A stretch of 64,000 nt of DNA, taken from assembly GCA_937995335.1 (NCBI GenBank), contig CALKIH010000015.1:1-64000 (forward strand), written 5' to 3'. Below, piece by piece: positions 51,394-61,515 of this stretch; position 1 is the first letter of the stretch, and every line of letters begins with the position of its first letter. The translations under genes and the position numbers were made by a program. This stretch comes from UBA2357 sp002344625. GTDB taxonomy: Bacteria > Pseudomonadota > Gammaproteobacteria > Burkholderiales > Rhodocyclaceae. The notes under the pieces were generated by a model. It ran no database searches and was not told the DNA's origin. It worked only from the letters and a program-made list of their open reading frames with translations.

Positions 51394-52665
51394 TTAGCCA
51401 TAACGGCGCGCGGCGGAGAGTGCGAGACCGGCCCCGATGCTGCCGTAGAGGTCGCCCTCGACACGGCGTGTGGCGGGGAGCTCGGCCGCGATGCGCGCGC
51501 GCAGTTGCGGCACGCCGCTCGCCCCGCCGGTGAAATAGAGGGTGTCGACCTGGTCGCGCCTGATGGCGGCCTGGCGAATCAGCTGGTCGACGCAGCCCGC
51601 GACGCGATCGACCAAGCCGTGGGTCGCGTCGACGAAGTCGCTGGCCGAAATGGTGTGGACGAGTCCGCTCTCGATGCGATCGAGGCAGAGCGGGCTCGAT
51701 GCGGCGGTCGACAGGGCGATCTTGGCGGCTTCGACCTGCAACGCCAGCCAATGGCCCTCGCGCCGGCTCACCAGGCGCGCCAGCCGGTCGAGTTCCGTAC
51801 GGGCCGCGGCGTCGCGGTAGATATGTTGGAGCGTGGCCGCAACCTCGCGGGTGTAGGCGAAGTTGATCGTGTGCCAGGTCGCGAGCTGGAAATAGATGCT
51901 CGCCGGAACCTGGGTGCCGTTCTTCATCAGGCTGCGATAGCCGAACAGCGGCATTGCGCTCGCGAGGCTCAGCGCGGTGTCGAAATCGGTGCCGCCCACG
52001 TGTACGCCGGCATTGCCGAGGAGGTCGGCGCGGCGGTCGTCGTCGCCGGACGAGCGTCGGGCGCGTTCGGGCGACAGGCGGACCAGCGAGAAATCCGCCG
52101 TGCCGCCGCCGATGTCGGCGATCAGCACCAGTTCTTCGTGCTCGAGCGAGCTTTCGTAATGCAGGGCCGCCCCGATCGGTTCGAACTGGAAGCTGACCTC
52201 CCGGAACCCCACCTGGCGGGCGACGGCTTCGAGGGTCGCCTGGGCCTTGCGGTCGGCTTGCGGGTCTTCGTCGACGAAATACACCGGGCGGCCGAACACG
52301 GCTTGTTCGAAGCACCGCCCCGCGTGCGCTTCGGCGCGCCGCTTGAGTTCGCCGATGAAGCGGGCGAGCAGGTCGCGAAAGCCGAGGGCGCGTCCCTGCA
52401 CTTCGGTATGGCCGTCGATCAGGCTGCTGCCGAGCAGGCTCTTGAGCGCCCGCATCAGGCGCCCCTCGTAGCCTTCGAGATATTCGGCCAGGGCGACGCG
52501 GCCGAAGCAGGTGGTGTCTTCGTCGGCATTGAAGAACACCGCAGACGGCAGCGTCGGTTTGCCGTCCTCCAGCGGCAGCAGGGCCGGCATGCCGGGCCGC
52601 AGCCAGCCCACGGTGGAGTTCGAGGTGCCGAAGTCGATGCCGCAGGCGCGCGCAGCGTGGTGCAT
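51394..52665 (-). CDS. Hsp70-family protein, YegD-like
   Basis: This 423-residue protein starts at 52665 (MHHAARACGIDFGTSNSTVG). It has the actin/Hsp70 ATPase core: phosphate-1 motif IDFGTSNSTVGW, phosphate-2 LIADIGGGTADFSLVRL, adenosine motif LYFTGGASGVPQLRARIA. The Hsp70 substrate-binding domain and lid are missing, as in E. coli YegD (about 450). Its role is probably a specialised chaperone or assembly factor. It stands just before mnmG, transcribed in the opposite direction. Confidence 0.92.
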   Translation of the reverse strand: MHHAARACGIDFGTSNSTVGWLRPGMPALLPLEDGKPTLPSAVFFNADEDTTCFGRVALAEYLEGYEGRLMRALKSLLGSSLIDGHTEVQGRALGFRDLLARFIGELKRRAEAHAGRCFEQAVFGRPVYFVDEDPQADRKAQATLEAVARQVGFREVSFQFEPIGAALHYESSLEHEELVLIADIGGGTADFSLVRLSPERARRSSGDDDRRADLLGNAGVHVGGTDFDTALSLASAMPLFGYRSLMKNGTQVPASIYFQLATWHTINFAYTREVAATLQHIYRDAAARTELDRLARLVSRREGHWLALQVEAAKIALSTAASSPLCLDRIESGLVHTISASDFVDATHGLVDRVAGCVDQLIRQAAIRRDQVDTLYFTGGASGVPQLRARIAAELPATRRVEGDLYGSIGAGLALSAARRYG

Positions 52666-52799
52666 GATTCCCGGGTCTCCTGCAGGCAAGGGCCGCGATG
52701 CTACCGCAGCCGTGCCGCGCAGGCTATCGGAAGCGCTGTGCGTGCGTCGCACAGATTTCGGGGTGTTCCGTTAAGCCAATGTTTAGGAATGAGTATTTC

Positions 52800-52821
52800 G
52801 TGGAACATGGGTTTGTTCCAC
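52800..52821. promoter_or_regulatory. Inverted repeat with parS-like half-sites upstream of mnmG
   Basis: GTGGAACA at 52800-52807 and TGTTCCAC at 52814-52821 are perfect inverted arms with a 6-bp spacer. Each arm equals one half of the parS consensus (TGTTCCAC / GTGGAACA), but the halves face outward, so it is not a standard parS. The 16 bases ending at 52807 match the parS consensus at 12 positions. It lies 67 bp before mnmG, four genes from parAB. Confidence 0.4.
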
Positions 52822-52887
52822 TAGGTTTTCGGCGCGCTTGGGCGTAGAATCGCGGCTTCTTCGGCCTGAAGCAGTCTGGTACCCACA

Positions 52888-54807
52888 ATGCGCTATCCCA
52901 CTCGTTTCGATGTCATCGTTGTCGGTGGCGGCCATGCCGGAACCGAGGCGGCGCTCGCCGCGGCGCGCATGGGCGCGCGCACTTTGCTGCTTTCGCACAA
53001 TATCGAGACGCTCGGCGCGATGAGCTGTAACCCCTCGATCGGCGGGATCGGCAAGGGCCATCTGGTGAAAGAGGTCGACGCGCTGGGTGGGGCGATGGCG
53101 GCGGTGACCGACGAGGCGGGTATCCAGTTCCGCATCCTCAATGCGTCGAAAGGGCCGGCGGTGCGGGCCACCCGTGCCCAGGCCGACCGGGTGCTGTACA
53201 AGGCCGCGATCCGGCGCCGCCTCGAGAATCAGCCCAACCTCACGCTGTTCCAGCAGGCCGTCGATGATCTGACCGTGGCCGGCGACCGGGTGACCGGCGT
53301 GCTGACCCAGGCAGGCATCCGCTTCGAGGCGGCCACCGTGGTGTTGACCACCGGCACCTTTCTGAACGGGTTGATCCATGTCGGCCTGGCAAGCCATGCG
53401 GGCGGACGGGCCGGCGATCCGCCTTCGTCGTCGCTCGGCGAGCGTCTCAAGGCGCTGGCGCTGCCGCAGGGGCGCCTCAAGACCGGCACGCCGCCGCGCA
53501 TCGACGGGCGCAGCGTCGATTTTTCCGCGATGCAGGTGCAGCCCGGCGACGACCCGGTGCCGGTATTCAGCTTCCTCGGGGCGGGTACGCAGCATCCACG
53601 GCAACTGCCGTGCTGGATCACCCAGACCAACGCGCGAACCCACGAGATCATCCGCGCCAACCTCGACCGTTCGCCGATGTATTCGGGCATCATCGAGGGC
53701 GTCGGGCCGCGTTATTGTCCGTCGATAGAGGACAAGATCCACCGCTTCGCCGACAAGGACAGCCATAACGTGTTCCTCGAGCCGGAGGGGCTGGAGACGC
53801 ATGAGCTCTACCCCAACGGAATCTCGACCTCGCTGCCCTTCGATGTCCAACTGGCGGTGGTGCGTTCGATTCGCGGCCTGGAGAATGCGCATATCCTGCG
53901 CCCTGGCTACGCGATCGAATACGATTATTTCGACCCGCGCAACCTCAAGGCTTCGCTCGAAACCAAGTCGATCGGCGGGCTCTTCTTCGCCGGGCAGATC
54001 AATGGCACAACCGGCTACGAAGAGGCCGCCGCGCAGGGTCTGCTCGCGGGCGCCAACGCGGCCTTGCAGGTGGCGGGACGCGAAGCGTGGTGTCCGCGCC
54101 GCGACGAGGCCTATCTGGGCGTGCTGGTCGACGATCTGATCACCCGCGGGGTATCGGAGCCCTATCGGATGTTCACCTCGCGCGCGGAGTACCGCCTGCA
54201 GTTGCGCGAGGACAATGCGGATCTGCGGCTGACCGAGAAGGGGCGGGAACTGGGGCTCGTCGATGAGGCCCGGTGGTGCGCGTTCGTCGCAAAACGCGAG
54301 GCGATCGAGCGCGAGACCGCGCGCCTGCGCGCGACCTGGGCTCATCCCGAGCAGATTGCCGGCGCGGACGCCGAGCGGGTGGTCGGTAAGGCGCTCGAGC
54401 GCGAGTATCGCTTTTTCGACCTGTTGCGCCGGCCCGACACCTCGTATGCGGCCTTGATGACGCTGGCGGGCGCGCCGCAGAACCCCGAGACCGATCCCCA
54501 GGTGGTCGAGCAGCTCGAGATCGCGGCCAAGTACCAAGGCTACATCGACCGCCAGCAGGATGAGGTCGCCCGCCAGATGCAGGCGGAAACCACGCGCCTG
54601 CCCGACGACATCGACTATGCCGAAGTCAGGGGTTTGTCGAAGGAGGTGCAGCAGAAGCTCAACCTGCACCGTCCCGAAACGATCGGCCAGGCCGGGCGGG
54701 TGCAGGGCGTGACGCCCGCGGCGATCTCCCTGCTGCTGGTGTGGCTGAAGCGCCGGGCGCTGGTGGCGCGGGCCGAGGCGCCCGCCGAGCGGCAGAAGTC
54801 GGCATGA
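52888..54807 (+). CDS. mnmG: tRNA uridine-5-carboxymethylaminomethyl modification enzyme MnmG (GidA)
   Basis: With MnmE this FAD/NADH enzyme installs the cmnm5 group at U34 of several tRNAs. It is 639 residues, close to E. coli (629). The FAD motif VVGGGHAGTEAALAAARMGA is near the N-terminus; the conserved cysteine motif is ALSCNPSIGGIGKGHL-like (MSCNPSIGGIGKGH), plus the second signature GTTGYEEAAAQGLLAGANAA. The C-terminus (EVRGLSKEVQQKLNLHRPET, IGQAGRVQGVTPAAISLLLV) binds MnmE and tRNA. It heads the mnmG-rsmG-parA-parB cluster, which in many bacteria is near oriC. Confidence 0.98.
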   Translation: MRYPTRFDVIVVGGGHAGTEAALAAARMGARTLLLSHNIETLGAMSCNPSIGGIGKGHLVKEVDALGGAMAAVTDEAGIQFRILNASKGPAVRATRAQADRVLYKAAIRRRLENQPNLTLFQQAVDDLTVAGDRVTGVLTQAGIRFEAATVVLTTGTFLNGLIHVGLASHAGGRAGDPPSSSLGERLKALALPQGRLKTGTPPRIDGRSVDFSAMQVQPGDDPVPVFSFLGAGTQHPRQLPCWITQTNARTHEIIRANLDRSPMYSGIIEGVGPRYCPSIEDKIHRFADKDSHNVFLEPEGLETHELYPNGISTSLPFDVQLAVVRSIRGLENAHILRPGYAIEYDYFDPRNLKASLETKSIGGLFFAGQINGTTGYEEAAAQGLLAGANAALQVAGREAWCPRRDEAYLGVLVDDLITRGVSEPYRMFTSRAEYRLQLREDNADLRLTEKGRELGLVDEARWCAFVAKREAIERETARLRATWAHPEQIAGADAERVVGKALEREYRFFDLLRRPDTSYAALMTLAGAPQNPETDPQVVEQLEIAAKYQGYIDRQQDEVARQMQAETTRLPDDIDYAEVRGLSKEVQQKLNLHRPETIGQAGRVQGVTPAAISLLLVWLKRRALVARAEAPAERQKSA

Positions 54808-54883
54808 GCGCCCCCGCCCGGTCGCCCGAAGGCGGCGCTCCCGCCCTGGCGAAGATGCCGCACGGCGCCAGGAGGGTAGTCCT

Positions 54884-55507
54884 GTGAGCGCGGTGCTTCT
54901 CGACCAGGGCCTGACGGCGCTCGGGCTCGGGTTGCCGCGTGCGGCGCGCGACCGACTGATCGCCTATGCCGGCCTGCTGGTCAAGTGGAACAAGGTTTAC
55001 AACCTGACCGCGATTCGCGATCCGCAGCAGATCGTCACGCATCATCTGCTCGATTCGCTCGCCGTGGTGCCCCATCTCGGCGGCGCCGGGCGCATTGCCG
55101 ACATCGGCTCGGGAGGCGGATTGCCCGGCATCGTGCTGGCGATCGCATGCCCGCACCTGTCGGTGTGCTCGATCGAAGCGGTGGGCAAGAAGGCGAGTTT
55201 TCAGCAGCAGGTGCGCATCGAGCTCGGGCTCGACAATTTCTCGGTGCAGGCCGGACGCGTCGAATCGGTCGAGGTCGATCCGCCGTGTGACGCCGTCATT
55301 GCACGGGCTTTCTCGAGTCTGGCCGATTTCGTCGGACTGACGCGCCACTTGTTGCGCGACGGTGGAAAGTGGCTGGCGATGAAAGGCGTGTATCCTGCCG
55401 ACGAGCTTGCTGTGCTCCCGTCGGGGGTGCGTGTCCTGGACAGCATCCCGCTCGATGTGCCAGGCCTCGAGGCCGAAAGAAACCTGATTGTGCTGGAAAA
55501 GAACTGA
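54884..55507 (+). CDS. rsmG: 16S rRNA (guanine527-N7)-methyltransferase RsmG (GidB)
   Basis: This 207-residue methyltransferase starts with GTG at 54884 after AGGAGGG, 77 bp from mnmG. Signature motifs: NKVYNLTAIRDPQQIVTHHL, LDSLAVVPHL and the SAM-binding RIADIGSGGGLPGIVLAIAC. It methylates G527 of 16S rRNA; its loss gives low-level streptomycin resistance. The stop codon abuts the parA start (TGA then ATG), so parA translation is coupled. Confidence 0.97.
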   Translation: MSAVLLDQGLTALGLGLPRAARDRLIAYAGLLVKWNKVYNLTAIRDPQQIVTHHLLDSLAVVPHLGGAGRIADIGSGGGLPGIVLAIACPHLSVCSIEAVGKKASFQQQVRIELGLDNFSVQAGRVESVEVDPPCDAVIARAFSSLADFVGLTRHLLRDGGKWLAMKGVYPADELAVLPSGVRVLDSIPLDVPGLEAERNLIVLEKN

Positions 55508-56278
55508 ATGGCCCGAATTTTTTGCGTTGCGAATCAGAAGGGGGGCGTCGGCAAGACCACCACCTGTGTCAATCTCGCTGCTGCCTTGCAGGAGGCGGGG
55601 CAGCGCACCCTGCTCATCGATCTCGACCCGCAGGGCAATGCAACCATGGGGAGCGGGATCGACAAGCGCGATCTCAAGCATACGGTCTATCATCTGCTGC
55701 TCGGCCTCGCCGGGCTGGGCGAGGTCAGGGTGACATCGCCGACCGGTGCTTATGATGTGCTGCCGGCCAACCGTGATCTCGCGGGGGCGGAAGTCGAACT
55801 GGTCGATCTCGCCCGGCGTGAAAGCCGCCTGAAGGAGGCATTGGCCATCTCGGGTGCCAGCTACGATTTCGTGCTGATCGACTGTCCGCCATCGCTGTCG
55901 ATGCTGACGCTGAACGGCTTGTGCGCGGCCGATGGCGTCATCATACCGATGCAATGCGAGTATTACGCGCTCGAGGGCCTGTCGGATCTGGTCAACACGA
56001 TCAAGAAGGTGCATGCCAACCTGAATCGCGACCTCAAGATCATCGGGCTGCTGCGCGTGATGTTCGACCCGCGCATGACGCTGCAGCAGCAGGTGTCGGC
56101 ACAGCTGGAAAATCACTTCGGCGACAAGGTGTTCCGGGCGATCGTGCCGCGCAACGTGCGACTGGCCGAAGCGCCCAGCCATGGCATGCCCGGTGTCATA
56201 TTCGACCGTAATGCCAAGGGCGCCCAGGCCTACGCGGCCTTCGCCCGCGAAGTGATCGGCCGGCTGGGGTCGCTGTGA
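55508..56278 (+). CDS. parA: Chromosome partitioning ATPase ParA (Soj)
   Basis: This 256-residue Walker-type ATPase has the deviant P-loop KGGVGKTT at residues 11-18 (MARIFCVANQKGGVGKTT), Walker A' / B regions LLIDLDPQGNATMGSG and DFVLIDCPPSLSMLTLNGL, and the C-terminal GVIFDRNAKGAQAYAAFA. It forms the nucleoid gradient that moves ParB-parS complexes. It is directly behind rsmG and 67 bp before parB, the conserved chromosomal par order. Confidence 0.97.
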   Translation: MARIFCVANQKGGVGKTTTCVNLAAALQEAGQRTLLIDLDPQGNATMGSGIDKRDLKHTVYHLLLGLAGLGEVRVTSPTGAYDVLPANRDLAGAEVELVDLARRESRLKEALAISGASYDFVLIDCPPSLSMLTLNGLCAADGVIIPMQCEYYALEGLSDLVNTIKKVHANLNRDLKIIGLLRVMFDPRMTLQQQVSAQLENHFGDKVFRAIVPRNVRLAEAPSHGMPGVIFDRNAKGAQAYAAFAREVIGRLGSL

Positions 56279-56345
56279 ACCCTGTCTGCGCTGCCCGCCG
56301 AACGTCGCCTTGGCGGCGACTTGTACTCCGCATCGGAGCATTGAC

Positions 56346-57197
56346 ATGACGCCACCGAAACTGAAAGGCCTTGGCCGCGGGCTGGATGCGCTGCTCGGCG
56401 CAAACCGTGATGACGACGCCGAGAAGGGCGAACTTCAAACGGTTGTGGCCGAAGCGTTGCAGCCCGGCAAGTACCAGCCCCGCACCCGCATGGATCCGGG
56501 GTCGCTCGAGGAGTTGGCGGCGTCGATCAAGGCCCAGGGTGTGATGCAGCCGATTCTGGTGCGCCCGATCGACGGGGGACGCTACGAGATCATCGCCGGC
56601 GAGCGCCGCTGGCGCGCGGCCGGACTTGCGGGCTTGCGCGAAGTGCCATGCCTCGTCCGCGAAATCCCGGACGAGGCCGCGCTGGCGATGTCCCTCATCG
56701 AGAACATCCAGCGGGAAGACCTCAATCCGCTCGAGGAGGCATCCGGCATACAGCGCCTGATCGATGAGTTCGGCATGACCCATCAGGAAGCCGCCGACGC
56801 GGTGGGGCGCTCACGACCGGCGGCGAGCAATCTCCTGCGCCTGCTCAACCTCGCCAAGCCTGCTCAGGAACTGCTGATGGCCGGTGATATCGACATGGGG
56901 CATGCCCGCGCCATTCTGCCGCTCGATCCGGCCAGCCAGATCCAGGTCGGCAACCATGTCGCCGCGCGGGGCTTGTCGGTACGAGATACCGAGCGGATGG
57001 TGCAGCAGCTGTTGAATCCGCGCAATGCGAAACCGCCACGCGAAGCCGATCGTGATCTGCTCAGGCTCGAGGAAGAGCTCGCGGACCGCCTGGGTGCGAC
57101 CGTGCGCATCAAGGCAAACGGCAAGGGGGTGGGTGAGGTGAGCATCCGTTTCGGCAATCTCGATCAGCTGGACGGACTGCTCGCGCGCCTGCGCTGA
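56346..57197 (+). CDS. parB: Chromosome partitioning protein ParB (Spo0J)
   Basis: This 283-residue protein starts at 56346 (MTPPKLKGLGRGLDALLGAN), carrying the N-terminal KGLGRGLDALL box that interacts with ParA. The CTPase domain includes KYQPRTRMDPGSLEELAASI and GERRWRAAGLAGLREVPCLV (box II) plus SLIENIQREDLNPLEEA. The helix-turn-helix that binds parS is HQEAADAVGRSRPAASNLLR. The dimerisation domain is at the end. No full parS was found within this window. Confidence 0.97.
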   Translation: MTPPKLKGLGRGLDALLGANRDDDAEKGELQTVVAEALQPGKYQPRTRMDPGSLEELAASIKAQGVMQPILVRPIDGGRYEIIAGERRWRAAGLAGLREVPCLVREIPDEAALAMSLIENIQREDLNPLEEASGIQRLIDEFGMTHQEAADAVGRSRPAASNLLRLLNLAKPAQELLMAGDIDMGHARAILPLDPASQIQVGNHVAARGLSVRDTERMVQQLLNPRNAKPPREADRDLLRLEEELADRLGATVRIKANGKGVGEVSIRFGNLDQLDGLLARLR

Positions 57198-57315
57198 GCC
57201 GTGCGCGGCAAGGGCCGGAGAGCGACCTGTGCCGGGATCTTTTGCTCGACGCGCATCAAAGTCTTCTATAAGATATTCGAGCTGTCTTTTTCAGCTTCGC
57301 AAATGGCCAGCGGGT

Positions 57316-57344
57316 TTGACTTTGTTGTGGTTAACCCCTACCAT
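57316..57344 (+). promoter_or_regulatory. Sigma-70 promoter of the atp operon
   Basis: TTGACT at 57316-57321 and TACCAT at 57339-57344 are separated by 17 bp, the optimum spacing, within the 200-bp gap between parB and atpI. The predicted start is near 57351, about 45 bp before atpI. It is the best sigma-70 match I see in the region. Confidence 0.7.
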
Positions 57345-57397
57345 TCGCGGACTTTTTCAAGGTGGTTGGCGTAAGTCCGAGGCGCATAGGCAGACCC

Positions 57398-57739
57398 ATG
57401 TTCAAGATGGTCCTTCTGCAATTTGGCGCCACCCTCGCAGCAGCGGCCATAGCGGCCGTTTTTTTCGGGGTGCCCGGGGCTGTGTCGGCTGCTTTGGCAG
57501 GTCTGGCCTGTGTCGTACCAAATGCACTTTTCGCGCTGCGCCTCGCGCTGGCATCGAAAAGAACCGGTGTGCCGCCAGTCACTGCCTTTTTTGTAGGCGA
57601 GATCGTCAAGGTCATGACGATTGTGGGATTACTGGTGCTGATTCACGCCGTGTATGACGATCTCCACTGGGGGGCGCTGTTCATCGGCCTGATTCTGGCG
57701 CTCAAGGCGAATTTGTTTGCATTTTTGGTAAAAACATAA
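57398..57739 (+). CDS. atpI: ATP synthase subunit I
   Basis: This 113-residue membrane protein, read from the ATG at 57398 (MFKMVLLQFGATLAAAAIAA), has four hydrophobic helices; a GTG at 57362 would lengthen it by 12 residues. AtpI helps assemble the c-ring and is often the first gene of the atp operon. Typical features: VPNALFALRLALASKRTGVP and a C-terminal FIGLILALKANLFAFLVKT. It is 3 bp from the atpB start. Confidence 0.85.
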   Translation: MFKMVLLQFGATLAAAAIAAVFFGVPGAVSAALAGLACVVPNALFALRLALASKRTGVPPVTAFFVGEIVKVMTIVGLLVLIHAVYDDLHWGALFIGLILALKANLFAFLVKT

Positions 57740-57741
57740 CC

Positions 57742-58590
57742 ATGGCTTCTGCGCACGCACCCACCGCATCAGAATACGTCATTCACCACCTGACGCACTT
57801 CAACACCACAGGCCACGCCCAAGAGGCGGTCATCGACTGGAGCGTCATCAACATCGACTCCATGTTCTGGTCGATTTCGCTCGGTCTGCTCACGATCTTC
57901 ATCTTGTGGCGCGCCGCCAGTCGCGCGACCTCCGGCGTGCCGGGGCGCTTCCAGGGCTTCGTCGAGCTGATGGTCGAAATGGTCGCCGACCAGGCCAAGG
58001 GCATCATTCATAGCGCCGAGTCGCGCAAATTCGTCGCTCCGGTGGCGCTCACCGTGTTCATCTGGGTGTTCCTGATGAACGCGATGGACCTGATCCCGGT
58101 TGATCTGATCCCGCGCATCTGGGAAGGCATCTACGGAGCCGCAGGTGGCGATCCCGCGCACGCCTACATGCGTGTGGTGCCGACCGCCGACCTCAATGCG
58201 ACTCTGGGCATGTCGGTCGGCGTGCTGATGCTGTGTGTCTACTACAACATCAAGATCAAGGGCTTCGGTGGCTGGGCGCACGAGCTTTTCACCGCGCCGT
58301 TCGGTTCCCACCCGGTGCTGTGGCCGATCAATTTCGCGATGCAGATGATCGAATTCCTGGCCAAGACGGTGTCGCACGGCATGCGGTTGTTCGGCAACCT
58401 GTATGCGGGCGAGCTGATCTTCATTCTGATCGCGCTCCTGGGTGGTACCGCAACCGTGTTCGGCTTTGTCGGGCATCTGATCGCAGGCTCGATCTGGGCG
58501 ATCTTCCACATCCTGATCATCGTGCTGCAGGCCTTCATCTTCATGATGCTGACCCTGGTGTACATCGGTCAGGCGCATGAAGGCCACTAA
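57742..58590 (+). CDS. atpB: ATP synthase subunit a
   Basis: This 282-residue membrane protein forms the proton half-channels next to the c-ring. The essential arginine is in the helix GMRLFGNLYAGELIFILIAL. Other motifs: LDLIPVDLIPRIW-like (DLIPVDLIPRIWEG), TADLNATLGMSVGVLMLCVY and PINFAMQMIEFLAKTVSHG. Length is near E. coli (271). The N-terminus (MASAHAPTASEYVIHHLTHF) is periplasmic. It precedes atpE with a 56-bp AT-rich gap. Confidence 0.97.
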   Translation: MASAHAPTASEYVIHHLTHFNTTGHAQEAVIDWSVINIDSMFWSISLGLLTIFILWRAASRATSGVPGRFQGFVELMVEMVADQAKGIIHSAESRKFVAPVALTVFIWVFLMNAMDLIPVDLIPRIWEGIYGAAGGDPAHAYMRVVPTADLNATLGMSVGVLMLCVYYNIKIKGFGGWAHELFTAPFGSHPVLWPINFAMQMIEFLAKTVSHGMRLFGNLYAGELIFILIALLGGTATVFGFVGHLIAGSIWAIFHILIIVLQAFIFMMLTLVYIGQAHEGH

Positions 58591-58646
58591 GTAGTTCCAA
58601 AATAATTTCGGTTTCAACTAGTTCATTTTTACCTCAAGGAGTCGTC
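58591..58646 (+). promoter_or_regulatory. AT-rich translation-initiation region of atpE
   Basis: The 56 bp between atpB and atpE are A/T-rich (AAAATAATTTCGG, TTCATTTTTACC) and end with an AAGGAG ribosome site. In E. coli a similar U-rich leader raises atpE translation, matching the high copy number of subunit c. I infer the same role here. Confidence 0.5.
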
Positions 58647-58892
58647 ATGGAAAACGTTCTGGGTTTTGTTGCTCTGGCTGCTGGTCTGATCATTGGTCTG
58701 GGTGCTATCGGTGCATGTATCGGTATCGGCATCATGGGATCGAAGTACCTCGAAGCATCGGCCCGTCAGCCTGAGCTGATGAATGCACTGCAAACCAAGA
58801 TGTTCCTGCTTGCCGGTCTGATCGACGCCGCGTTCCTGATCGGTGTCGGTATCGCGATGATGTTCGCCTTCGCCAACCCGTTCGTCCTCTGA
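58647..58892 (+). CDS. atpE: ATP synthase subunit c
   Basis: This 81-residue hairpin of two membrane helices forms the rotor ring. The proton-binding acid is D60 in FLLAGLIDAAFLIGVGIAMM; the polar loop is ARQPELM (residues 40-45). The first helix has the glycine-rich packing motif GAIGACIGIGIMGSKYLEAS. The composition around D60 fits a proton-, not sodium-, dependent ring. Length is as in other proteobacteria (79-82). Confidence 0.97.
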   Translation: MENVLGFVALAAGLIIGLGAIGACIGIGIMGSKYLEASARQPELMNALQTKMFLLAGLIDAAFLIGVGIAMMFAFANPFVL

Positions 58893-58930
58893 TCGGTTCC
58901 TGACCTCTAACAACAACGAGGGTCTAAACA

Positions 58931-59404
58931 GTGAATCTGAACGCAACTCTGATAGCCCAGATCGTTGTGTTCTTCATTCTCGGCTGGTTCACGATGAAGT
59001 TCGTGTGGCCGCCGATCATGAAGGCACTCGATGAGCGTGCGGGTAAAATCGCCGACGGGCTGGCAGCTGCGGACAAAGCCAAGGCCGATCTCGCTCTTGC
59101 CGAGAAAAAGGTCGTCGAAGAACTGCGCAAGGCCCGCGAGTCCGCTGGCGATGTGCGCGGCGCTGCCGAAAAGCAGGCGGCCAAGTTCCTCGAGGATGCA
59201 CGCGCCGAAGCTGCTCGCATCATTGCCAAAGCACGCGAAGCCGCCGAGGGCGAGGCAGCCACTGCCGCCCAGCGCGCCAAGGAAGAACTGCGTGACCAGG
59301 TCGCCCATCTCGCCGTTGCGGGTGCCGAGCGCATCCTGCGTCGCGAGATCGATGCCAAGGTGCATGCCGATCTGCTCGCCAACCTGAAACAGGAACTGCA
59401 ATAA
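58931..59404 (+). CDS. atpF: ATP synthase subunit b
   Basis: This 157-residue stalk protein starts with GTG at 58931 (MNLNATLIAQIVVFFILGWF). One N-terminal membrane helix is followed by a long, charged, Ala-rich right-handed coiled coil (KAKADLALAEKKVVEELRKA to QRAKEELRDQVAHLAVAGAE) and a C-terminal RILRREIDAKVHADLLANL. Two copies form the peripheral stator linking subunit a with the F1 head. It lies between atpE and atpH with 3 bp to the latter. Confidence 0.96.
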   Translation: MNLNATLIAQIVVFFILGWFTMKFVWPPIMKALDERAGKIADGLAAADKAKADLALAEKKVVEELRKARESAGDVRGAAEKQAAKFLEDARAEAARIIAKAREAAEGEAATAAQRAKEELRDQVAHLAVAGAERILRREIDAKVHADLLANLKQELQ

Positions 59405-59407
59405 GCC

Positions 59408-59944
59408 ATGGCCGAGAACGTCACCATCGCCCGCCCATACGCCGAAGCCGCCTTTGAGCTGGCGCGCGGGGCCGATGCGCTGGCGCCCTGGTCAGAAGCA
59501 TTGGCACGCTTGTCCGCGATCACCGCGGATGATTCGATGCAGGCCTGCATAAACGACCCGAAATTGAGCCAGGACGCGCTGTTCAAGCTTGTCCTGGACG
59601 TTGCGGGCAAGGGCCTGTCGCAGGACCAACAGAATTTCGTTCGTGTCCTCGTCGAAAACGATCGTCTGTCAGTGCTTCCAGAGATCCGCGAACTGTTCGA
59701 TGCACGCAAGAACAGTCACGAAGGCGTCAAGGAAGCCGATATCGCTTCCGCTTTTCCGCTTGACGATGCAACGTTGGCAAACCTGAAGGCCGATCTCGAA
59801 GCCCGTTTCAAGGCTCGGGTGAACGTCACGGTACGCCTGGCCCCCGAGCTCATCGGCGGGGTCCGGATTGCAGTCGGCGATGAAGTCATCGATGCCTCGG
59901 TACGCGGCAAGCTCGCGAACATGGCCGCAGCGCTAAAGAACTAG
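59408..59944 (+). CDS. atpH: ATP synthase subunit delta
   Basis: This 178-residue protein begins MAENVTIARPYAEAAFELAR and is the cap of the stator on the F1 head. It has the OSCP/delta helical N-domain and the conserved C-terminal APELIGGVRIAVGDEVIDAS with VRGKLANMAAALKN. Length matches the family (177-180). It ends 12 bp before atpA. Confidence 0.96.
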   Translation: MAENVTIARPYAEAAFELARGADALAPWSEALARLSAITADDSMQACINDPKLSQDALFKLVLDVAGKGLSQDQQNFVRVLVENDRLSVLPEIRELFDARKNSHEGVKEADIASAFPLDDATLANLKADLEARFKARVNVTVRLAPELIGGVRIAVGDEVIDASVRGKLANMAAALKN

Positions 59945-59956
59945 GAGCATACATTC

Positions 59957-61495
<1,539 letters not shown>

Positions 61496-61515
61496 CGCGC
61501 TGACGGAGACAGATA

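Noticed and set aside
52783..52809. A canonical parS site
   Set aside because: Only 12 of 16 bases fit the consensus and the half-sites face outward, so it is reported only as a weak candidate.
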